A DNA stretch of 64,000 bases from Alkalibacter saccharofermentans DSM 14828 (GTDB taxonomy: Bacteria; Bacillota; Clostridia; Eubacteriales; Alkalibacteraceae), in contig NZ_FQTU01000001.1 of assembly GCF_900128885.1 (NCBI RefSeq), positions 124,001 through 188,000 on the forward strand. Reading direction: 5' to 3'. This document shows positions 54,251 to 63,113 of this stretch, in pieces. Under the pieces are notes generated by a model, which was given only the letters and a program-made list of their open reading frames with translations, did not search any database and had not been told where the DNA came from. The translations under genes and the position numbers were made by a program. How positions within the stretch are numbered: position 1 is the first letter of the stretch; every line of letters begins with the position of its first letter.

Positions 54251-54285
54251 AAAATCAGGGTGGAGAAATCTACCCTGATTTTTGT
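54251..54285. terminator. Bidirectional terminator between pulA and malQ
   Basis: Arms 54251-54264 and 54269-54282 form a 14-bp stem (one G-T pair) closed by a GAAA tetraloop, with A-run and T-run on the two sides. Confidence 0.9.
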
Positions 54286-55740
54286 TTAACATTCCCTGTA
54301 ATATGCAAGCTTAACAAGCTTATTTGTGATATCATCGTAGTCCAAGTCCAAGGGAGCCTTATAAACCCAGTTGCCTTTTGCTATGCCCGGCATGTTCACC
54401 CTGCTATCTTTGTCGAAAGGAAGTATATCCTGAAGCTGAAGCATGGCGACCAAACAATGAGATTTAAACCCTATCTCCATGATCTTTTCTAGGATGTCCT
54501 CAGGAGACTTTAATTTTAATTGATCTGTCAATGTTTCAAATTCACTTTTTTTAAGTTCCTCAAGCCACAAAGGAAGTGGAGCATTGTCGTGGGTCCCGGT
54601 ATATACCACCGTGTTTACAGGTGCGTTGGAAGGCAGATGAATGTTTTTATCATCGCCGTCAAAGGCAAATTGCAAAATGCTCATCCCGGGATAACCGAAG
54701 TACTCTCTTAATTTCCGGACTTTATCAGTGATGTCTCCCAGATCTTCTACTATGAACCCTTTATCGGAAAAGACTTCCTTAAAGACTTTCATAAGCTTTT
54801 TGTCTGGTCCCTTTTCCCAGTGGCCATTTCTGGCATCTTTGTCCCCAGCCGGAATGCTCCAATAAGCTTCAAATCCCCTGAAATGATCCAAACGGACAAC
54901 ATCGAAAAGCTTAAAGGAGTGGCTTATCCTTTTTTTCCACCAATCATAGCCTGACTTTTCGTGAATACCCCAATTGTATAAAGGCATATCCCATTTTTGA
55001 CCTCCCTCTGAGAAAAAATCAGGAGGCGCTCCTGCCACAAAACCGGGTTTTAAGCTATCATCAAGCTGAAACAACTCTGGATTTGCCCAGACGTCCGCAG
55101 AGTCTAAAGGAACATATATGGGTATGTCGCCAATTATCTTAATACCTTCTTTAACCGCTTTTTGTTTTAGCTGTTTCCACTGCTTGAAAAAGATATACTG
55201 GGAAAATGTGATAAAATCTATTTCTTCATGTAAAAGATCTTTGTAACGCTGTAGAGCTTCTTCATCTCTACGCATTATGTCAATGGGCCAATTTGTCCAT
55301 TTTTCATATTTGAAATGATTTTTTAAGGCTGTAAAAAGCGCATAATCCTCCAGCCAGAAGTTATCCTTTTTAAAGTCTGATAAGTCCTGTGCCAAGCTGT
55401 GGCGACATTTTTTGTATTCCATCTTTAGGAATCTATGATTGATTTCCTTCGCTCTTTTAAAATCCGCTTTTAAGTAAACTGAGCCGTCACCCTTGTACTC
55501 TCCTTTATTATTTATAAGCTCAGGGTCGATAAGTGAAATTTCACCGGCAAATGCTGATTTTGGAGCATAGGGTGAATTACAATCGTCTATTGGATTAAGG
55601 GGGAGTATCTGCCAATAGTCTTGCTTTGATCTGTTTAAAAATTCGATGAACCTGTATGAATCGTATCCTATATTTCCTACCGGACCATATCCGGGCAGGG
55701 ATGACACGTGCAGCAAAACGCCGCTGCCTCTCTCTAGCAT
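54286..55740 (-). CDS. malQ: 4-alpha-glucanotransferase (amylomaltase)
   Basis: 484 residues, GH77. Starts with GSGVLLHVSSLPGYGPVGNIG and has QILPLNP, YVPLDSADVWANPELFQLD, DVVRLDHFRGFEAYWSIPAG and YTGTHDNAPL. It joins short glucans left by phosphorylase and pullulanase. The start is set by GGAGGCG upstream of the ATG. It is convergent with the glycogen operon and has its own transcript. Confidence 0.95.
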   Translation of the reverse strand: MLERGSGVLLHVSSLPGYGPVGNIGYDSYRFIEFLNRSKQDYWQILPLNPIDDCNSPYAPKSAFAGEISLIDPELINNKGEYKGDGSVYLKADFKRAKEINHRFLKMEYKKCRHSLAQDLSDFKKDNFWLEDYALFTALKNHFKYEKWTNWPIDIMRRDEEALQRYKDLLHEEIDFITFSQYIFFKQWKQLKQKAVKEGIKIIGDIPIYVPLDSADVWANPELFQLDDSLKPGFVAGAPPDFFSEGGQKWDMPLYNWGIHEKSGYDWWKKRISHSFKLFDVVRLDHFRGFEAYWSIPAGDKDARNGHWEKGPDKKLMKVFKEVFSDKGFIVEDLGDITDKVRKLREYFGYPGMSILQFAFDGDDKNIHLPSNAPVNTVVYTGTHDNAPLPLWLEELKKSEFETLTDQLKLKSPEDILEKIMEIGFKSHCLVAMLQLQDILPFDKDSRVNMPGIAKGNWVYKAPLDLDYDDITNKLVKLAYYREC

Positions 55741-55808
55741 CTAATCGCCTCCATTAAAGTACATTACCACTAATGATAACACGAATCCAAACTTTATTAA
55801 CGTTTAAC

Positions 55809-55837
55809 TTGAGATTTTTGTAAAAAATCTTTACAAT
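55809..55837 (+). promoter_or_regulatory. Promoter of the DJ-1/PfpI gene
   Basis: TTGAGA (55809-55814), 17 nt, TACAAT (55832-55837), about 50 nt before the start. Confidence 0.62.
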
Positions 55838-55886
55838 ATAAGTATAGGAAGAAATCACTGGAATTTCAACGAAAGGGGCGAGTACT

Positions 55887-56432
55887 ATGAAAGCAGCAAT
55901 ATTTTTAGCTGAGGGCTTTGAAGAAATAGAAGCCTTGGCTACAGTCGATGTTTTAAGAAGAGGAGGCATAAGTGTAAAGACGGTATCGGTTACGGAAAAA
56001 TTCGATGTGGAAGGGGCGCATGGAATAACCGTTCTCGCAGATATTCTCTTCGAGGATACAGACTTCCACGGTGTAGATATATTGATACTTCCAGGGGGAA
56101 TGCCCGGCACCAGAAATCTTGAGAAGCATAAGGGATTGATAGAGCTTATTAAAAAATTCCACAACGATAAAAAATGGATAGCTGCGATATGTGCCGCACC
56201 TAAAATCCTTGGAAAATTGGGGCTTTTAAAAGGACAAATCGCCACCTGTTATCCAGGGTTTGAAAAGGATCTTGAGGGAGCGATATTATCTGACGAAAGC
56301 GTTGTTTTATCCTCTAATTTGATAACGTCCAGAGGAGCGGGTACAGCGGTGCTGTTCGGCCTGAAATTAGTTGAAGTATTAAAAAACAAGGAAACTGCAG
56401 ACGAGCTTAAGGAAAAAATGATAGTCGTATAA
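55887..56432 (+). CDS. DJ-1/PfpI family protein
   Basis: 181 residues. GFEEIEALATVDVLRRGGI, LILPGGMPGTRNL and the nucleophile-elbow Cys102 in AAICAAPKILG place it in the DJ-1/YajL branch. Members are linked to glyoxalase-type or deglycase activity and oxidative stress. A methylglyoxal synthase occurs at 24283, but no direct link is shown. GAAAGGGG precedes the start. Confidence 0.9.
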   Translation: MKAAIFLAEGFEEIEALATVDVLRRGGISVKTVSVTEKFDVEGAHGITVLADILFEDTDFHGVDILILPGGMPGTRNLEKHKGLIELIKKFHNDKKWIAAICAAPKILGKLGLLKGQIATCYPGFEKDLEGAILSDESVVLSSNLITSRGAGTAVLFGLKLVEVLKNKETADELKEKMIVV

Positions 56433-56460
56433 ATTCAATATAATAAATTTAAAATGCTTC

Positions 56461-56501
56461 AGGTCTAGGGGATGGATGACAATCTGTCTTCTAGACCTTT
56501 T
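56461..56501 (+). terminator. Terminator after the DJ-1/PfpI gene
   Basis: AGGTCTAG (56461-56468) pairs with CTAGACCT (56491-56498), followed by TTT. Confidence 0.65.
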
Positions 56502-56526
56502 ACAGAGAATAACTTGGGAGAAGATT

Positions 56527-57378
56527 ATGAATTATAAACTGCTAGTTTTAGATATTGACGGAACTTTGATAAGATCAAACCACAGCTTATCTCAAAGAAA
56601 TATCAAGCTTATTGAGAAGGCAAGAAAAAGGGGTGTTAAAGTCACTCTGGCCAGCGGCAGAAATTATTCCAATATGGAACATATAATCAAAAAATTAAAA
56701 ATAATTGAACCCGTTGTATCGAATGACGGTGCATATATAAAAGAGCCTGTAAGCAACAAAGTATATCATAGCTTGCGACTGGAAATAGAAGCTTTGAAAG
56801 AGATATTGGGCACCTTGGATCGGTTAAATCTCACATATACCATGCATCTCGACGACAAGACCTTATCCAACAAAGGCCTCAGTTATCTGAGCTTTGTAAA
56901 GGCTTTGGGGCTTAAAGCCATATTCATAGGTTTAAACGAAAAGGACAACAGATTCTCCATGGCTCACGGAAAAATCGTAAAGGCTTTAGGAAATGAATTT
57001 AAATCACCATTTAAGCTATCCATGTTCGCAAATAAACCGGGATCGAAGGAAATGGCGGAGGCCTCAAGAATTATAATAGAGAATTATTCGAAAATAGTGA
57101 AGATATCCTATTCCGGAGGCAAAAATTTTGAAATACTGCCTGTAGGAATGTCAAAGGCGGTGGGGATTGAAGTTTTAGAAAAAAGCTTAAATATCAAGCG
57201 GGAGGAAATAATCGCGGTGGGAGACAGCTACAACGATATCGAGATGATAAAAAGGGCCGGACTGGGAATTGCCATGGGCAATGCCTCTGACGAAGTCAAA
57301 AGGCATGCAGACTTTATAACAGACACAAACGATTTGGATGGAGTAGCAAAAGTCATAGAAAGGCACATACTCCTGTAA
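56527..57378 (+). CDS. HAD superfamily hydrolase, Cof type
   Basis: 283 residues from the ATG at 56527 after GGGAGAAG. HAD motif I DIDGTLIRSNHSLS, motif II TLASGR, Lys in SKAVGIEVL and motif IV GDSYNDIEMIKRAGLGIAMGNA. Type IIB cap. It probably dephosphorylates sugar phosphates or flavin phosphates; the substrate is not evident. Confidence 0.92.
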   Translation: MNYKLLVLDIDGTLIRSNHSLSQRNIKLIEKARKRGVKVTLASGRNYSNMEHIIKKLKIIEPVVSNDGAYIKEPVSNKVYHSLRLEIEALKEILGTLDRLNLTYTMHLDDKTLSNKGLSYLSFVKALGLKAIFIGLNEKDNRFSMAHGKIVKALGNEFKSPFKLSMFANKPGSKEMAEASRIIIENYSKIVKISYSGGKNFEILPVGMSKAVGIEVLEKSLNIKREEIIAVGDSYNDIEMIKRAGLGIAMGNASDEVKRHADFITDTNDLDGVAKVIERHILL

Positions 57379-57390
57379 TTCAGGAGTATG
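57366..57390. terminator. Hairpin across the two convergent stop codons
   Basis: CATACTCCTG (57366-57375) and CAGGAGTATG (57381-57390) form a perfect 10-bp stem; the 5-nt loop holds the stop of the HAD gene, and the stop of the VanZ gene (57380-57382) straddles the loop edge. There is no T-run, so its ending strength is uncertain. Confidence 0.55.
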
Positions 57391-57925
57391 GCTTCTGATT
57401 TACCCATTTTGCGTAAATCAGGGCAAAAATTATAAAGAACATCGCTAATAATATACCTATGCTGTCCACCATCACATCCAGCAAGGATCCGGTTCTGCCA
57501 GGAACAAAAGACTGTCTGTATTCATCTAAAAACGCCAAAGATAGGGATATCATCAGGGTAGATATGGTTCGTGTCGAAGCGCTTTTTAGAAACTGGCTGA
57601 CGAGCAGAAAAACACCCAAGGTCAAGAAGAAAAACACCGTAATATGGGCAGCCTTTCTGAGCAAGAACTCTATAATTGCGGGATTTGATCTAGCATAGGA
57701 GTAAAAGTCATAGCCTGCCGATCTGACCGGGTTGAAATAGCCAGAAGATTCGGGAATATGATATGCGATAAATTCTGCGGCTTTTGCAAATACCGAATCT
57801 GCTCTTCTCATCAGTTCATATATATGTTTTAATACCGGCAGCACTCTCAATCCTGGTATGGAAGAGAGAAAAAATATAGTTCCACCTGTAAGAAATACGA
57901 TTAAGAATGCGTATTTTTTTTTCAT
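57380..57925 (-). CDS. VanZ family membrane protein
   Basis: 181 residues with about four membrane helices and the VanZ-like end DEYRQSFVPGRTGSLLDVMVDSIG. The family is named for a teicoplanin-resistance protein, but most members have no known role and this is not evidence of resistance. Its stop lies 1 nt past the HAD gene stop. Confidence 0.85.
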   Translation of the reverse strand: MKKKYAFLIVFLTGGTIFFLSSIPGLRVLPVLKHIYELMRRADSVFAKAAEFIAYHIPESSGYFNPVRSAGYDFYSYARSNPAIIEFLLRKAAHITVFFFLTLGVFLLVSQFLKSASTRTISTLMISLSLAFLDEYRQSFVPGRTGSLLDVMVDSIGILLAMFFIIFALIYAKWVNQKPYS

Positions 57926-58001
57926 GGAGAATCAGTCCTTTTCAAGTTAGTTGATTTTTGCATTTATTATAATTTCAGTTTATTTACTTATCCGATTCTT
58001 G

Positions 58002-58030
58002 TTTATGTTACTTATTGATGATAACATAAT
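58002..58030 (+). promoter_or_regulatory. Possible promoter of the SIS gene
   Basis: TTTATG (58002-58007), 17 nt, CATAAT (58025-58030). Confidence 0.38.
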
Positions 58031-58078
58031 ATTGTAAATCTTAAAACATAAATTCCAAAAATAAAGGGAGTGTGCAGA

Positions 58079-59116
58079 ATGAACAATTTTATAAAGGATG
58101 TAACGGGACAGTCCGAAAGCTTGAAGGAAGGCATGAAGTCTTTTGCTTCCAAGGAAACTCTTGAAAAGCTAAACACCTTAAAATCTATGGGTTTTAATCG
58201 TGTTCTGTTCACAGGGATGGGCAGCTCTAATTTTTGCTCCATACCGGCAAAAAATCTCCTAATAAAAAATGGAATAGATGCCAAAGTGGAATCTGCCAGC
58301 CAAATTCTATATTATGAAATGGATTCAATCAAAAAAGATACTCTCCTGGTCCTGATTTCCCAATCAGGAGAAAGCGTTGAAATAGTCAAGCTCATAAGCC
58401 AGCTGCCTGAAGATATTTTTGTAGTGGGGGTAACAAACGATCCTCAAAGCACCCTTGGCAAGAGGGCCCAGATTACCGTTGTCCTTAATGTGGAAGAGGA
58501 GGAGTCCGTTACCACCAGAACCTACCTTTCTTCGATAATGGCTGTCGGCCTTATAGGAAAGTCATTGACCAAAGATTTAAACGATGAAGACATCGAAGAT
58601 CTTTTATCTGCTGCAGATTCCTTGAAAAATCTTACTGATCAATGGGAAGGGATAAAAACAAAGCTGATGGACTTTATTCCAAATCCATCATACTTGTGCC
58701 TGATAGGAAGGGGAGATGCTCTTACTACTGCCAGAGCTGGTGCTTTATTTGTAAGGGAAGTATCCAAGTTTCCCGCTCTTGATTTCGACAGCGGAGAATT
58801 CAGACACGGTCCCTTTGAAATGGTGGATGAAAACTTTGCAGGGTTTATTTTTGCCCAAGACAGCCATACCTGGGATCTCGACTTGTTTTTGGCCAAGGAC
58901 GGGGCATCAAGAGGCGGAAAGATAGTTTTTGTGACAGATAAAGAAACGGAAGAAAGCGAAAACTTCCTTCCGTTGGTAATAGACAAGATCGACCCGCTGC
59001 TGTCTCCGGTGCTACAGATAGTTCCTGTTCAGCTGTATGCCGACCAGCTAGCAAGAAACAGGGGCTTCGAACCGGGAAAATTCAGATGGAATACCAAGAT
59101 AACTACTATAGGATAG
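58079..59116 (+). CDS. SIS domain protein (GlmS isomerase-like)
   Basis: 345 residues from the ATG at 58079 after AAAGGGAG. Two SIS domains: FTGMGSSNFCSIPAKNLL with ISQSGESVEIVKLI, and CLIGRGDALTTARAGALFVREV with FRHGPFEMV. This is the pattern of GlmS-like isomerases and fructosamine deglycases lacking a glutaminase domain. It would act on an amino-sugar phosphate; which one is unknown. Its stop is 1 nt from that of the convergent FTR gene and no terminator lies between. Confidence 0.88.
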   Translation: MNNFIKDVTGQSESLKEGMKSFASKETLEKLNTLKSMGFNRVLFTGMGSSNFCSIPAKNLLIKNGIDAKVESASQILYYEMDSIKKDTLLVLISQSGESVEIVKLISQLPEDIFVVGVTNDPQSTLGKRAQITVVLNVEEEESVTTRTYLSSIMAVGLIGKSLTKDLNDEDIEDLLSAADSLKNLTDQWEGIKTKLMDFIPNPSYLCLIGRGDALTTARAGALFVREVSKFPALDFDSGEFRHGPFEMVDENFAGFIFAQDSHTWDLDLFLAKDGASRGGKIVFVTDKETEESENFLPLVIDKIDPLLSPVLQIVPVQLYADQLARNRGFEPGKFRWNTKITTIG

Positions 59117-59117
59117 C

Positions 59118-59609
59118 TTATTCAAATCTTTCAAACCGCTCTTTTTGTGCTTTGCATATAGGGCAGATCTGGGGAGGGTTGTTGCGAGCACAAAGGTACC
59201 CGCAGACCTTGCACCTCCACACCGGATACTTTGATGATGACAGGGGATTTAAGACTTTCCCTGTCTTTTCTTTTTTTGCCTTTTCCGCTTTTCTTCTATC
59301 CGGTATGGGCTCGGCTTCCTTTTTACCCTCTACAATTTCTTTGTTGACATACAGCGCGCAGTAACATGCTCCATATTCATCCAGGTCGTCGTCCCTGTAG
59401 TCGCATGGACAGATGATATCTAAATCCTTTTTCATATCTCCTTCGCTCAACCTGCAGGGACATGCCTGATAACCATATCTATCTATGTTGGTAAGGAGTC
59501 CTATACCCAAATCCTCTAGAAATTCTTGATCTGGATTAAGGAAATAGCCTGATTGTTCAGCATCTTTCTGTAAAGTATCCAAATACTCATGTAATCTCTT
59601 GCTATCCAT
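59118..59609 (-). CDS. Ferredoxin-thioredoxin reductase-like protein fused to rubredoxin-type domain
   Basis: 163 residues. The FTR catalytic-chain cysteines are CPCR (about 49), CPCDYR (about 67) and CYC (about 82), fit for a 4Fe-4S cluster next to a disulfide. After a Lys/Glu linker the end has CKVCGYLC and CPICK, a rubredoxin-type site. It should move electrons from ferredoxin or rubredoxin-type donors to thiols. It overlaps the glutaredoxin gene by 1 nt, which is a likely partner. Confidence 0.9.
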   Translation of the reverse strand: MDSKRLHEYLDTLQKDAEQSGYFLNPDQEFLEDLGIGLLTNIDRYGYQACPCRLSEGDMKKDLDIICPCDYRDDDLDEYGACYCALYVNKEIVEGKKEAEPIPDRRKAEKAKKEKTGKVLNPLSSSKYPVWRCKVCGYLCARNNPPQICPICKAQKERFERFE

Positions 59610-59890
59610 TATTCGAATCTCCTTTTTATTTCAGTTGGTTTGTAGCCTATTATGCATTCATCCTCGCCTATAGTTATAGTAGGGTAGCTCACCGCCGGGT
59701 TGTGCTTTTCCACGATTTCTTCCAGCCTGGCTCTTTCTTCTTTGTCCTCATTGTCCATATCTATGTAATCGTAGGCTATGCCCAGTGTATCTAAAAGCTT
59801 CTTTGTCCTTTTACACCAAACACAGGTGCTTAAAGCGTAGAGCAATATATCCCCTTTATCTGTTCCATCTACATGTATTCTGTTTGCCAT
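59609..59890 (-). CDS. Glutaredoxin family protein
   Basis: 93 residues. Active site CVWC near residue 23, and the cis-Pro region SYPTITIGEDECIIGY. Thiol-disulfide exchange protein. Clostridia often lack glutathione, so reduction by the FTR-like protein next door is a reasonable inference. Confidence 0.9.
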   Translation of the reverse strand: MANRIHVDGTDKGDILLYALSTCVWCKRTKKLLDTLGIAYDYIDMDNEDKEERARLEEIVEKHNPAVSYPTITIGEDECIIGYKPTEIKRRFE

Positions 59891-59916
59891 ATGATTTCCT
59901 CCTAGTGTTTTTGTCG

Positions 59917-60540
59917 TTAAATTTCATCAATCAATACAGCCCTTAAAGGGGCAGCTTCAACTCCTTTGATCTTAAGGGGTAGAGCTGCGAGAATATAATC
60001 TCCTTCAGTGATATCCTTAAGTCTTAAGCCCTCAATTATTAAAATTCCTGCGCCAAGCAGGGTCTTGTGAGTGCCGTAATTAGGTTGATCTCTCTCGATT
60101 CCCAATGCATCGATACCTACGCCTTCAATCTTCTTTTTTTCTAAAAACTTTGCTCCATCTTCTGCAAGGTACACGAATTTGAAATCAAATTCTTCCGTAT
60201 ATGAATTCTTAGTCTTCAATATAATAAATCTGTTGTCCCCAAAGTCTTTTTTTTCAAGATCCTTAACAGTAATTTTATCATCAATGTCGCTAAAATCCAA
60301 GACTCTGCACTTTGTAAAAACTCGGTTTAAATCCAAATCATCCAATGTCTTGCCGCCTTCAACAAAGTGGAGAGGCATATCCAGATGGGTTCCGGTGTGC
60401 ATATCCATGGAAATTCTAGATTCCATTGCCGTGGAAGTATCAAAATCACGAGTGGTCTCGATCAAGGGACGCTTTTCATCTTTGTTTTTATATACCTGCA
60501 TCTGCTTATCTATAGTCATGGACACATCATAAATCTTCAT
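59917..60540 (-). CDS. Cyclase family metal-dependent hydrolase
   Basis: 207 residues with the family metal motif HTGTHLDMPLHF (about 48-59). Known members include kynurenine formamidase and isatin hydrolase, which open amides or lactams. The ATG overlaps the zwf stop (ATGA), so the two are coupled. Nothing in the operon points to tryptophan breakdown. A role on a product of the zwf pathway is possible but unproven. Confidence 0.88.
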   Translation of the reverse strand: MKIYDVSMTIDKQMQVYKNKDEKRPLIETTRDFDTSTAMESRISMDMHTGTHLDMPLHFVEGGKTLDDLDLNRVFTKCRVLDFSDIDDKITVKDLEKKDFGDNRFIILKTKNSYTEEFDFKFVYLAEDGAKFLEKKKIEGVGIDALGIERDQPNYGTHKTLLGAGILIIEGLRLKDITEGDYILAALPLKIKGVEAAPLRAVLIDEI

Positions 60541-62018
60541 GATTCACCTCGTTTGATTTTTTCTTTGAACCACCATGTTCGATCATCTCTTTTTAAGAGC
60601 AAGTCAGCCTCCTGGGGGCCTTCGCTCTCATCCTTGTAGCTTACCAATGGCACTGATTTTTTATCTATACTGTCTATAAAGTACCAGGACAAGGCCAATT
60701 CGTCCCATCTGGTAAAACGGGTCGAGTCACCTTTGATTACGTCTAATATAAGCTTCTCGTAAGCGTCAGGGGTATTGAAACTGTACTGACAGCTTTGACA
60801 GTATTCCATTTCCGCTACCACCGATTGATCTTCAACCGCAGGCTTTTTCGTATTAAGCCTTAAATGTATTCCTTCTCTAGGTTGGATCTTTATCTCAAGG
60901 ATATTGGCACATGAGTTTGGGGTAAGTTCATAAATGGGATTCGACTTGCCTGAGGCATTGCAAACCGCCGGATTTTTAAACTGTATCGTAACCTGGGCAG
61001 ACTTTTCCGAAAGCTTCTTGCCGGTAACCAGATAGAAGGGGACGCCCTTCCATCTGGGATTATCTATAAAGAGTTTTAGAGCGGCAAATGTTTCTGTTTC
61101 GGAATCCTCAGCAATTCCTGTTTCATTGTGATAACCCTCGTATTGTCCAAATATCACATCGGTCTTAGATTTACCAGGGTCGAAAAGCACCAGTTCACTC
61201 ATAAGCTTGACCTTTGAATCCCTCATGTCATCAGCCCCAAGACTTGCAGGTGGTTCCATGGCCGTTATGGCAAGTGTTTGAAGGAGGTGGTTTTGTACCA
61301 TGTCCCTTAGTGCTCCCGTTTGATCGTAGTAACCACCGCGGCTTCCAACACCGTCTTTTTCCAATACGCTTATTTGAATATTGTCGATATAGGTGTTTCT
61401 CCAAAGGGGCTCAAATATCGTATTTTGAAACCTGAGCATGGTGATGTTTTGTATCATTTCCTTTGCTAGGTAATGATCTATCCTATAAATGTTTTCCTCA
61501 TTGAATGCTTTGGCTATCTCGTCATTTAGATCATAAGCAGTCTGAAGATTTTCTCCAAATGGTTTTTCGATAACCAGCCTGCTCCAGTTGCCATTTTCTG
61601 AAGATATGTTTTTTTCTTTGAGGTTTTTTACTATGAAACCAAATTTATCTGGAGCTACGGCTAGGTAAAACAGGTAATTGGATGAAAAGTTATTTTCTTT
61701 TTTATTCTTCTCCAAATACGCATGTAGCCTTTCATATTCCCCATCCTCTGAAAAATCCATCTTAAAATAATGAATCCTCTCAGATATGTAATCCCATGTG
61801 CTTTGTTCCACCAGGATATTGGTAAGTGTTTTCATCCCATCAAGAAGATTTTCCCTGTATTCAGCATCATCTTTAGGCTTCCTGCCTATGGCAACCAGGT
61901 TAAAGTCTTCAGGGAGGTACCCACCCCATTTTAGCTGGTGAATGGCAGGGATGAGCTTTCTTAAAGTCAAGTCCCCGGTAGCTCCGAATATAATCATGGT
62001 GCAAGAATTCGTATTCAT
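60537..62018 (-). CDS. zwf: Glucose-6-phosphate 1-dehydrogenase
   Basis: 493 residues from the ATG at 62018 with AGGGTG upstream; an earlier ATG at 62039 overlaps the gnd stop. NADP site IIFGATGDLTLRKLIP and active site RIDHYLAKEMIQN. It oxidises glucose-6-phosphate to 6-phosphogluconolactone, giving NADPH. It lies between gnd and the cyclase gene. Confidence 0.95.
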   Translation of the reverse strand: MNTNSCTMIIFGATGDLTLRKLIPAIHQLKWGGYLPEDFNLVAIGRKPKDDAEYRENLLDGMKTLTNILVEQSTWDYISERIHYFKMDFSEDGEYERLHAYLEKNKKENNFSSNYLFYLAVAPDKFGFIVKNLKEKNISSENGNWSRLVIEKPFGENLQTAYDLNDEIAKAFNEENIYRIDHYLAKEMIQNITMLRFQNTIFEPLWRNTYIDNIQISVLEKDGVGSRGGYYDQTGALRDMVQNHLLQTLAITAMEPPASLGADDMRDSKVKLMSELVLFDPGKSKTDVIFGQYEGYHNETGIAEDSETETFAALKLFIDNPRWKGVPFYLVTGKKLSEKSAQVTIQFKNPAVCNASGKSNPIYELTPNSCANILEIKIQPREGIHLRLNTKKPAVEDQSVVAEMEYCQSCQYSFNTPDAYEKLILDVIKGDSTRFTRWDELALSWYFIDSIDKKSVPLVSYKDESEGPQEADLLLKRDDRTWWFKEKIKRGES

Positions 62019-62031
62019 ATGATCACCCTGT

Positions 62032-62937
62032 TCAATCATCTTTAGTTTTCATCGCATGCCCACCGAACTGAAACCTGAGACCGGCAAGAAGCTTTCCAGA
62101 AAAAGTGTCTTTTTGCTGACTTCTGTATCTTGTAAAAAGGGAAGAGGCTATAACGGGAACCGGCACCCCTAGCCTGAGTGCTTCCTCTACTGTCCAGAGC
62201 CCTTCTCCCGAGGCGTTGATTATGCCCTCTATATCTTCAAGATTTTCCTTGTGATCTAAAAAAACCTGCTCTGTCAGTTCCATCAGCCATCCTCTAATGA
62301 CGGATCCATTTTGCCATAATTTTGCCACCTTTGCAAAGTCGATATCGTATTCGCTTTCCGACAGAACCTCAAAGCCTTCGCCGATAGCCTGCATCATGCC
62401 GTATTCTATGCCGTTATGTACCATTTTTACATAATGCCCAGAGCCGGAAGCTCCGACATATGCGTAGCCATCAGTTACGCATATATCTGTAAAAGCTTTT
62501 TCCAAAGCTGATACAGTCTCAAAATCACCACCAACCATCATGCAGGCTCCATTCCTTGCACCCTCGACGCCGCCGCTGGTTCCGATATCTATATAGCTTA
62601 TGCCTTTTTCCTTTAAATATGAATGCCTTATTTTTGTATCTTCAAAATGGCTGTTTCCTCCGTCAATCAAAATATCACCTTTAGAGACATAGGGAATCAG
62701 CTGCTCTATCATGTCATCAATGGGATCTCCCGCAGGAAGCATCATCCAGAAAATCTTTTTATCCTCCAGCTTTTCTGCAAGCTCGCTCAAAGAAAACGCC
62801 CCTTCCACGCCTTCGTTAATTATATTTTCGGTTTTTTCAGGACTTCTATTGTATGCTACGACTTCGTATCCATTGTCTCTAAGATTCAGCGCCAGAGGGT
62901 AGCCCATCTTTCCCAAACCAATCAATCCTATTTTCAT
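62032..62937 (-). CDS. gnd: 6-phosphogluconate dehydrogenase, decarboxylating, short type
   Basis: 301 residues with GLIGLGKMGYPLALNL, GGNSHFEDT, GTSGGVEGARNGACMMVGG and KMVHNGIEYGMMQAIGEG. This is the short, about 300-residue form (GntZ/YqeC-like), often NAD-using, not the 470-residue E. coli type. It gives ribulose-5-phosphate. It is first in a five-gene operon. GGAGAA precedes the start. Confidence 0.93.
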   Translation of the reverse strand: MKIGLIGLGKMGYPLALNLRDNGYEVVAYNRSPEKTENIINEGVEGAFSLSELAEKLEDKKIFWMMLPAGDPIDDMIEQLIPYVSKGDILIDGGNSHFEDTKIRHSYLKEKGISYIDIGTSGGVEGARNGACMMVGGDFETVSALEKAFTDICVTDGYAYVGASGSGHYVKMVHNGIEYGMMQAIGEGFEVLSESEYDIDFAKVAKLWQNGSVIRGWLMELTEQVFLDHKENLEDIEGIINASGEGLWTVEEALRLGVPVPVIASSLFTRYRSQQKDTFSGKLLAGLRFQFGGHAMKTKDD

Positions 62938-63050
62938 CGTAATTCTCCTTGTATAATAAGATTACAGCTAATGATCACAGCTATATTCTTATTTATTTTT
63001 AACTTTAAATATTCTAACGCTACAATAACCATATAAAATTAAGATACCCA

Positions 63051-63088
63051 AAAAAAAGAATCTGATGCGAAAATACATGAGATTCTTT
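63051..63088 (-). terminator. Terminator of the topB-like gene
   Basis: Read on the minus strand, AAAGAATCT (63080-63088) pairs with AGATTCTTT (63055-63063) and runs into a T-run (63051-63057). Confidence 0.72.
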
Positions 63089-63113
63089 AAAAAACATATT
63101 TATAGAATTGTTC

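Noticed and set aside
57380..57925. Antibiotic resistance gene vanZ
   Set aside because: Only family-level likeness; no van cluster around it, and most VanZ family proteins have no resistance role.
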